Assembly (NCBI GenBank): GCA_025997595.1
Contig: BNUU01000020.1
Span: 1-31,468 of the forward strand
From: Spirochaetia bacterium
GTDB lineage: Bacteria > Spirochaetota > Spirochaetia > Treponematales > Breznakiellaceae
Reading direction: 5' to 3'
DNA length: 31,468 bases
The notes under the pieces are model-generated. The model was given only the letters and a program-made list of their open reading frames with translations, was not told the DNA's origin and made no database searches. This document shows positions 26,509 to 31,468 of this stretch, in pieces (within the stretch, counting starts at the first letter, position 1; each line of letters opens with the position of its first letter). Position numbers and translations under genes: made by a program.

Positions 26509-27003
26509 CTATCCATTGATGTGGGGTATTAATCTGCGAACCGTCTGTTTAACACGGGCAAATTCATCTTTCATATTATTATTATTCCTCCCGGCATAGC
26601 GCTCTTCATAGAGAAACTGATAGGGCCTGGTTTTATAGAGCCGCAGGGATATATCCCCGGGCTTCTGGACTTTTCCCCCTGCTACGGCGGGAAAATCCAG
26701 CAAGGCAAGGATAAAGTAATCCACCCCCCCGTCTATGGCCCCGGACAGATCCGCCATGGCCTCGTCGGGGAGTTCCTTATCTGTTTTTTGCGCCAGATGC
26801 AGGCTCGGGGAGTTACTGACGATATGGCCTTCCTCAAAAAATACATCCATAAGGCTGCTTTCCCAAAGAACGGAATATTCATTAGCCTTCCGGTCATCCC
26901 GCAGTCCCGTTTCTATTACCAGGAACGAAACCGTGGCCCCCTGAAGGGGCAAAATCATGACAGCCATAAGAAGTAACAGGGTCAAAATTCGTTTCAACGC
27001 CAT
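26509..27003 (-). CDS. Exported hypothetical protein
   Basis: A 164-residue protein with a signal peptide (MALKRILTLLLLMAVMILPL, cleaved after QGA). The mature part (VSFLVIETGLRDDRKANEYSVLWESSLMDVFFEEGHIVSNSP) reads as a small alpha/beta domain, and the region VDYFILALLDFP suggests a fold like those that compute or bind in envelope-stress proteins, but I do not recognise the family. There is no lipobox. It lies 15 bases upstream of the SPOR gene and is probably co-transcribed, so an envelope role is inferred. It is divergent from loaP with an 88-base gap. Confidence 0.7.
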   Translation of the reverse strand: MALKRILTLLLLMAVMILPLQGATVSFLVIETGLRDDRKANEYSVLWESSLMDVFFEEGHIVSNSPSLHLAQKTDKELPDEAMADLSGAIDGGVDYFILALLDFPAVAGGKVQKPGDISLRLYKTRPYQFLYEERYAGRNNNNMKDEFARVKQTVRRLIPHING

Positions 27004-27091
27004 GGTGGAAGCCCCCTCATTTCATATCGGCAGATTTCCAATGGGTAATTAATTCGATGTATAGAAAAAGCCCTTTTTTTATTGTAATTTT

Positions 27092-27640
27092 ATGGGGATG
27101 AATTATTTTGCAATACAGGTAAAAACACGGTCCGAGGAAAAGTACATCAAACTCTTCAAGGCCCTGCACCCGGAAATCAACATTCCCATTCATTTTCCCA
27201 AACGAAAAATTGATATACGCAGAAGGGGCAGGATCATTCCCTCCTCATCGGGGGTTTTCCCCGGTTATATTTTTCTGGAAGTTGAAGATGAAAAGGATAT
27301 GGTCACTCACCAGTGGGCGTTCCGCCGGACCGACGGCTTTTTCCGTTTTCTGAAGTCCAATCAGAACATAAGCCCCCTGGCGGACCGGGACCTTGAAATC
27401 GTCCTCCATTTTATCAAAAATGTGGGCCCCCTGGCGGGGAAGTCCAGGGTCTATTTTGATGAAAATTCCCGCATCGTTGTGACGGAAGGCCCCTTAATGG
27501 GGCTTGAGGGGAGCATCATAAAGGTCGATAAAAGAAAGGGGAGAGCGAAGATCAAACTGGATCTGTACGATGATTCCTTTTCCATCGACCTTGCCTTTGA
27601 GGTAATCGGGCAGGCGGCGCGGCCCGGGCCGGTATTATAA
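27092..27640 (+). CDS. loaP: LoaP-type NusG paralogue (processive antiterminator)
   Basis: A 182-residue NusG-family protein with the NGN domain (MNYFAIQVKTRSEEKYIKLF, then GVFPGYIFLEVEDEKDM) and a C-terminal KOW domain (VVTEGPLMGLEGSIIKVDKRKGRAKIKL). The FPGYIF and GPLMGLEG segments match the LoaP branch, which promotes readthrough of terminators in long polysaccharide and antibiotic operons. Housekeeping NusG differs in these places. The start may be ATG 27092 or 27098. No Shine-Dalgarno is evident. It stands at the head of a surface-sugar gene set (dehydratase, aminotransferase), the usual position for LoaP genes, and would act on the operon that follows. Confidence 0.87.
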   Translation: MGMNYFAIQVKTRSEEKYIKLFKALHPEINIPIHFPKRKIDIRRRGRIIPSSSGVFPGYIFLEVEDEKDMVTHQWAFRRTDGFFRFLKSNQNISPLADRDLEIVLHFIKNVGPLAGKSRVYFDENSRIVVTEGPLMGLEGSIIKVDKRKGRAKIKLDLYDDSFSIDLAFEVIGQAARPGPVL

Positions 27641-27686
27641 GGAAATTAGTTCCAGAACGCCAGTTCCGGATCTTCGTTAAAAAACA

Positions 27687-29225
27687 ATGACCACAAAAAA
27701 ATCGGGACGTTTGTACATTATCGGGGCGGGGTTTGCCGGGCAGACCCTGGCCAATGAGATCAAGGCCAGGGCCATCTTCGGCGAAGTGGTGGCCTTTCTG
27801 GACGACGACCCGGAAAAAATCGGCCGCCGTCTGGACGGCATCCCCGTGCTGGGACCCATCCGGGATGTTGCCAAACTTCTGCGGATGAACCCTGCGGACG
27901 AGGCGATCATCGCCATACCCAGCGCCAGCCAGGAATACCTCAAGGAACTCTACGGCATCCTCAAAAAGGCGGGTTTTGAAAAGATCCGGATTTTACCGGG
28001 AATTTCCCAGATCATCGAAGGGGACGCCCACCTGATCCAGACCCGCAGCATCGATCCTCAAGATCTTCTGGGCCGTACCCCGGTGGCCATCAATTTAAAG
28101 GAAAGCCTCCACTACCTGCGGGGCAAGCGGGTACTGGTGACCGGTGCGGGGGGCTCCATCGGCAGCGAACTTTGCCGGCAGCTCCTCTCCGGGGGGGCCT
28201 CCCGGCTCTACCTCTTTGGGCATGGGGAAAATTCAATCTACCAGATCGACAGGGAACTGCGGCTCCTGCAGGAAGCGGGGGTCGGCGAAAAGGCCACCCT
28301 GGTGCCCGTCATCGGGGACCTCAAGGACGCGGCATACATGGACTACATCATGGGCCACCTCAAGGCGGATGTGATCTTCCACACCGCCGCTTACAAGCAC
28401 GTGCCCATGATGGAGGAAAACCCCGTGGCGGCCATCGAAAACAACCTCTTCGGTACGGAAAACCTTATCCGCGCCGCCCGGAAACACGGGGTCAAGCGCT
28501 TCGTCCACATCACCACCGACAAGGCCGTGGAGCCCGTGTCGGTGTACGGGGCCTCAAAGTACCTCTGCGAGCGGCTGGTTTTGGAGGAAGCGTTAAATGC
28601 CGAGTCGGCAGCCGAAAGGGTGCCTGGCACCAGTTCCGGCGATCTCAAATTCATGGTGGTCCGCTTCGGCAATGTGCTGGGCTCCCGGGGCTCCATCGTG
28701 CCCCTCTTCCAGAAACAGATCGAGCGGGGCGGGCCGGTGACCGTCACCCATCCGGATATGCGGCGCTGGTTCATGACCATCCCGGAAGCCTGTTCCCTGG
28801 TGCTCAAGGCCGGGGGGGTCGGGGAAAACGGCAACCTCTACCTTTTGGACATGGGGGAATCTATCCGTATCCGGGACATGGCGGAGCAGATGATCCGGTT
28901 CTACGGCTTTGAGCCCGAGGAGGACATCAAAATCGAATACGTGGGGCTCCGCCCCGGCGAACGGCTGGACGAGCAGCTCTGGGGCGAAGATGAGATCCCC
29001 CGTGAAACCCCCTACAGCCGCATCCTCCGGGTGGACCGCCGTTCTCCCCCGGTAACGGACATCCGCAGCCTTTCGGAAAAGCTCAAACCCATCTGTTACT
29101 TTGATCCTCAAAAGCCTAGGATGTACCGGAACAGCGAACTTTTACGGGAACTCCTCGCCGAATCCATCCCCAGCCTTTTCGCGGCGATCTATTCGGGCGC
29201 CGTCCCGGAGCGGGTACATGGTTAA
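27687..29225 (+). CDS. UDP-N-acetylhexosamine 4,6-dehydratase-like protein (CapD/WbpM family, soluble)
   Basis: A 512-residue protein with two Rossmann domains. The first (about 8-120, LYIIGAGFAGQTLANEI, VVAFLDDDPEKIGRRLDGIPVLG) is the CoA/nucleotide-binding-like domain of the family. The second (about 145-440) is an extended SDR with VLVTGAGGSIGSELCRQLL, HTAAYKHVPMMEENP, ITTDKAVEPVSVYGASK and GLRPGERLDEQLW. Membrane helices found in WbpM/PglF are absent. Such enzymes make the UDP-4-keto-6-deoxy sugar that the next gene's aminotransferase would aminate. The SDR Tyr-Lys pair (Y287, K291) is kept, whereas many WbpM/PglF-type proteins have Met at the Tyr position. Its 3' end overlaps the aminotransferase start by 8 bases. 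Confidence 0.9.
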   Translation: MTTKKSGRLYIIGAGFAGQTLANEIKARAIFGEVVAFLDDDPEKIGRRLDGIPVLGPIRDVAKLLRMNPADEAIIAIPSASQEYLKELYGILKKAGFEKIRILPGISQIIEGDAHLIQTRSIDPQDLLGRTPVAINLKESLHYLRGKRVLVTGAGGSIGSELCRQLLSGGASRLYLFGHGENSIYQIDRELRLLQEAGVGEKATLVPVIGDLKDAAYMDYIMGHLKADVIFHTAAYKHVPMMEENPVAAIENNLFGTENLIRAARKHGVKRFVHITTDKAVEPVSVYGASKYLCERLVLEEALNAESAAERVPGTSSGDLKFMVVRFGNVLGSRGSIVPLFQKQIERGGPVTVTHPDMRRWFMTIPEACSLVLKAGGVGENGNLYLLDMGESIRIRDMAEQMIRFYGFEPEEDIKIEYVGLRPGERLDEQLWGEDEIPRETPYSRILRVDRRSPPVTDIRSLSEKLKPICYFDPQKPRMYRNSELLRELLAESIPSLFAAIYSGAVPERVHG

Positions 29226-30561
29226 AGGACATATTGAACCCATACCCTTTGCCCGGCCCTTTGTCGGGAAGGAAGAAGAAGATGCGGTGCTCCGGGTACT
29301 CCGCTCCGGCTGGCTCACCACGGGGCAGGAAACCCTGGCCTTTGAAAAAGAATTTGGGTCTTTTCTTTCAAAAACTACTTCACCGGTTACAATAAACCAT
29401 ACAGTAATGTCATATCCTGCAAAGGCTACTTTACATGGTGTGGAAAATCATACAGGAAACTCCCCCTCGACTAATGGAGTTTCGGCTACGTCGAAACTCC
29501 AAGCAACCCGGCAGAGCCGGGTTGCACCCCTCCCCTGCCTGGCGGTGAATTCGGCAACAAGCGGATTACATTTGGCTCTGGAAGCCTGCGGGATCGGCCC
29601 TGGCGATATCGTACTGGTCCCTTCCTGCACCTTTACCTCCACCGCCGAGGTGGCCCGCTACCTGGGCGCCGAGTCGGTTTTTGTGGACGTGGCCCCCGGC
29701 TCGTTTCACCTGGACCCCAAGGCCCTGGAACGTACCCTGGAAAAGCTCAGGCGGAACCGGCCCGGTAAAGCGAAAGCGGTGATGCCCGTGCACTACGGCG
29801 GCCTCCCCTGCGACATGAAGGCGATCATGGAGATCGCCCGCCATTACGGTCTCAGGGTGATCGAAGACGCGGCCCACTCCTTCCCCTCGATGGTGCCTGG
29901 CACCGGATTCGCGGGAACTATCGGCGATGCCGGGGTGTTTTCGTTCTATGCCACCAAGACCATGACCACCGGGGAAGGGGGCATGGTGGTGTGCCGGGAT
30001 TCGGAACTGGCGGCCCGGATTTCGATCATGCGCTCCCACGGCATCGACCGCAGCGTCTGGAACCGCTACACCGACACCAAAGCCTCCTGGTATTACGAGG
30101 TGGCGGCCCCCGGCTTCAAGTACAACCTCCCCGATATATTATCCGCTTTGGGCCGGGTCCAGCTTGGGCGCGCCTGGGATATGCTGCGGATGCGGGAGAC
30201 AATAGCCCGCCGTTACAACGAAGCATTCGCCGGTGACGGCCACTTCATTCTTCCCCCTTCGGGGCCGGGGAATGCCTGGCACCTCTACCCGCTGCGGCTG
30301 CGGCTTGATACCCTTTCCATAGACCGGGATGCCTTTATCCGGGAACTGCAGGAGGGGGGCATCGGGGTATCGGTGCACTTTATCCCCCTGCATACCATGC
30401 CCTATTACAAGAAAACCTATCATTTAAATGATGATGATTTCCCCGAAACCATGAAGAGCTTCCGCCATGAGATTTCCCTCCCCATCTGGCAGGGGATGAC
30501 CGGGGCCCAGGTTGAGCGGGTGATCGCTATGGTCAAAGGTATCGCAGGTAAGTATACTTAA
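29218..30561 (+). CDS. DegT/DnrJ/EryC1 sugar aminotransferase with an in-frame insertion
   Basis: A 447-residue PLP enzyme. ATG 29218 has GGAG 8 bases upstream and overlaps the preceding stop. Family marks are IPFARPFVGKEEEDAVLRVLRSGWLTTG, LAVNSATSGLHLALEACGIGPGD, VEDAAHSFPS and SFYATKTMTTGEGG, in which K247 should carry PLP. It would transfer an amino group to a UDP-4-keto sugar, as PglE or related enzymes do. Between FEKEFGSFLSK (to residue 52) and LAVNSATSG (from 108) lie about 55 residues where relatives have about four. This insertion is AT-rich in its first 100 bases and ends in the palindromic doublet at 29476-29525. The frame stays open throughout, so the protein may still work. Confidence 0.9.
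   Translation: MVKGHIEPIPFARPFVGKEEEDAVLRVLRSGWLTTGQETLAFEKEFGSFLSKTTSPVTINHTVMSYPAKATLHGVENHTGNSPSTNGVSATSKLQATRQSRVAPLPCLAVNSATSGLHLALEACGIGPGDIVLVPSCTFTSTAEVARYLGAESVFVDVAPGSFHLDPKALERTLEKLRRNRPGKAKAVMPVHYGGLPCDMKAIMEIARHYGLRVIEDAAHSFPSMVPGTGFAGTIGDAGVFSFYATKTMTTGEGGMVVCRDSELAARISIMRSHGIDRSVWNRYTDTKASWYYEVAAPGFKYNLPDILSALGRVQLGRAWDMLRMRETIARRYNEAFAGDGHFILPPSGPGNAWHLYPLRLRLDTLSIDRDAFIRELQEGGIGVSVHFIPLHTMPYYKKTYHLNDDDFPETMKSFRHEISLPIWQGMTGAQVERVIAMVKGIAGKYT
29476..29525. repeat. Palindromic doublet inside the aminotransferase gene
   Basis: The first hairpin, 29476-29500, has arms GGAGTTTCG and CGAAACTCC. It matches 23 of 25 bases of 24778-24802. After AA, the second, 29503-29525, has arms GCAACCCGGC and GCCGGGTTGC around the triloop AGA. 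The layout equals that of the copy next to secA. It is read through in frame as residues 87-103 of the aminotransferase. Confidence 0.88.
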
Positions 30562-30565
30562 ATTC

Positions 30566-31468
30566 ATGCCCGGCAGCGCCTTTCTGGAAGACATCTCCTT
30601 TCGTTCCATGCTTTTTGCCCTCACCATCCGGTCCCCCGTCGCAAAGGGCAGGCTCGAGTCCATTGAATGTCCCAAAATGACCAGTTCCTATACCCTTATC
30701 ACCGCGAAGGACATCCCGGGAAAGAATCAGCTTGGGACCTCAGCCAAAGGTTCCCCTCTTGAGGATTTTTCCCTCCCCATTCTGGCGGAGGATACCCTTT
30801 CCTACATCGGGGAGCCCGTGGCCATTTTGACGGGGCCCGATCCGGCGAAACTTGAAAAGTACGCCGAACAGTGCAGGGTCCATGCCGTTGAGGAAGCTCC
30901 GGTTTTTTCAAGCCAAAATGCTATGGAAAACATGATCCTGGGGGAACGGCGGATTGTCAGGGGAGATACAGAAACGGCCTTTGCCAATGCAAAAACCATC
31001 GTGAGCGGGAACTACAAAACCGGTATCCAGGAACACTGGTACGCGGAGCCCGTCGGGGCCGCCGTGGAGTATACAGGGGAGGAAGAACCCGCCTTTATTA
31101 TCCATACCGCCACCCAATGGCCCTTTCACGTGCGGCGCTCTGCGGCAGAGGCCCTCAACATTCCCGAAGGCAAAATCGTGGTGGAGCCCACCATGATTGG
31201 CCTCCACATGGACGGGAAGATCTGGTATCCCTCTTTGATCGCAAGCCAGGCCGCCCTTGCCGCCTTTGTCACCCGGAAACCGGTCAAACTGATCCTTACC
31301 CGTGAGGAGGATTTCCGCTATTCCCCCAAACGGAACAGCTCGGAGATTGAGATCCGCAGCGCCCTGGGGGAAAAGGGGGAACTTCTGGGTACGGAAATTA
31401 CGGCAACAATGAATCTGGGGACAGCGGGGGTCTTTACCGGGGAAATTCTCGATCAGACTTGCCTGGGC
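30566..31468 (+). CDS. Molybdenum hydroxylase large subunit (xanthine dehydrogenase family), 3' end outside the window
   Basis: An open frame of 301 codons from ATG 30566 to the window edge, starting 4 bases after the aminotransferase stop, with AGGTAAG upstream. The N-terminal domain (MLFALTIRSPVAKGRLESIE, YTLITAKDIPG, YIGEPVAILTGPD) and the following part (IQEHWYAEPVGAAVEY, ATQWPFHVRRSAAEALNIPEGKIVVEP, AALAAFVTRKPVKLILTREEDF) match the XdhA/CoxL/aldehyde oxidase large chain. In the loop that usually reads GGGFGGK and holds the cofactor phosphate, this protein has GLHMDGK (212-218). It may be a divergent or non-catalytic member. Two-chain arrangements with a second half downstream cannot be seen here. 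Confidence 0.85.
   Translation, partial: MPGSAFLEDISFRSMLFALTIRSPVAKGRLESIECPKMTSSYTLITAKDIPGKNQLGTSAKGSPLEDFSLPILAEDTLSYIGEPVAILTGPDPAKLEKYAEQCRVHAVEEAPVFSSQNAMENMILGERRIVRGDTETAFANAKTIVSGNYKTGIQEHWYAEPVGAAVEYTGEEEPAFIIHTATQWPFHVRRSAAEALNIPEGKIVVEPTMIGLHMDGKIWYPSLIASQAALAAFVTRKPVKLILTREEDFRYSPKRNSSEIEIRSALGEKGELLGTEITATMNLGTAGVFTGEILDQTCLG

Noticed and set aside
28172..28912. Open frame of 246 codons in another frame of the dehydratase gene
   Set aside because: Composition is Gly/Arg/His-rich, as expected from a shifted frame of GC-rich coding DNA.

Overview
The window looks like a chromosomal segment of a spirochaete of the Treponema / Breznakiellaceae kind. This is a judgement from gene style, not a database match. 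The supports are diderm-type lipoproteins with loose lipoboxes, solute-binding proteins with non-lipoprotein signal peptides, a SecA with a C-terminal zinc tail, a LoaP-type NusG paralogue ahead of surface-sugar genes, and mid-50s % GC by eye. No rRNA, tRNA, CRISPR array, transposase or integrase was seen.

Region 1 (1-3752, minus strand) is a translationally coupled cluster: a beta-propeller-like lipoprotein, a bifunctional NAD(P)HX repair enzyme (nnr), a small membrane-anchored protein whose reading frame breaks at a run of nine A, and the start of a small membrane protein cut by the window edge. Region 2 (3811-6921, minus) is a CUT1-type sugar ABC importer (binding protein and two permeases) without its ATPase, with a good promoter. 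Region 3 (6983-9757) holds a CapA-family lipoprotein, a decayed GT8 glycosyltransferase and a hicAB toxin-antitoxin pair.

Region 4 (9773-21971) is the metabolic core. A minus-strand unit encodes a YheO-type regulator, RidA and an L-cysteine desulfidase (CyuA). Divergently, a plus-strand unit encodes an ATC-hydrolase-family protein, a complete Liv-type ABC importer (livKHMGF), a fused dihydroxyacetone-type kinase (DhaK-DhaL), a fucose/arabinose-isomerase-like protein and a glycerol-kinase-like FGGY kinase, with short gaps throughout. Taken together this suggests import and breakdown of a sulfur-containing, perhaps sugar-linked, cysteine derivative: cysteine goes to CyuA, RidA detoxifies the aminoacrylate intermediate, and the sugar part goes to the isomerase and kinases. 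The families are well supported. The joint pathway is a hypothesis.

Region 5 (21999-27003) holds secA, then, convergent to it, a signal-peptide protein and an RlpA/SPOR-type envelope protein. A double hairpin lies between the convergent ends. Region 6 (27092-31468) holds loaP, a UDP-N-acetylhexosamine 4,6-dehydratase-like protein, a DegT/DnrJ-type sugar aminotransferase, and the first 301 codons of a molybdenum hydroxylase large subunit.

The most unusual sequence feature is a palindromic doublet (25-bp hairpin, 2-3 bp, 23-bp hairpin). It occurs between secA and the SPOR gene, and again as part of an apparently in-frame insertion of about 150 bp inside the aminotransferase. It behaves like a protein-coding palindromic repeat of the kind known from Rickettsia, and may be a new spirochaete family.
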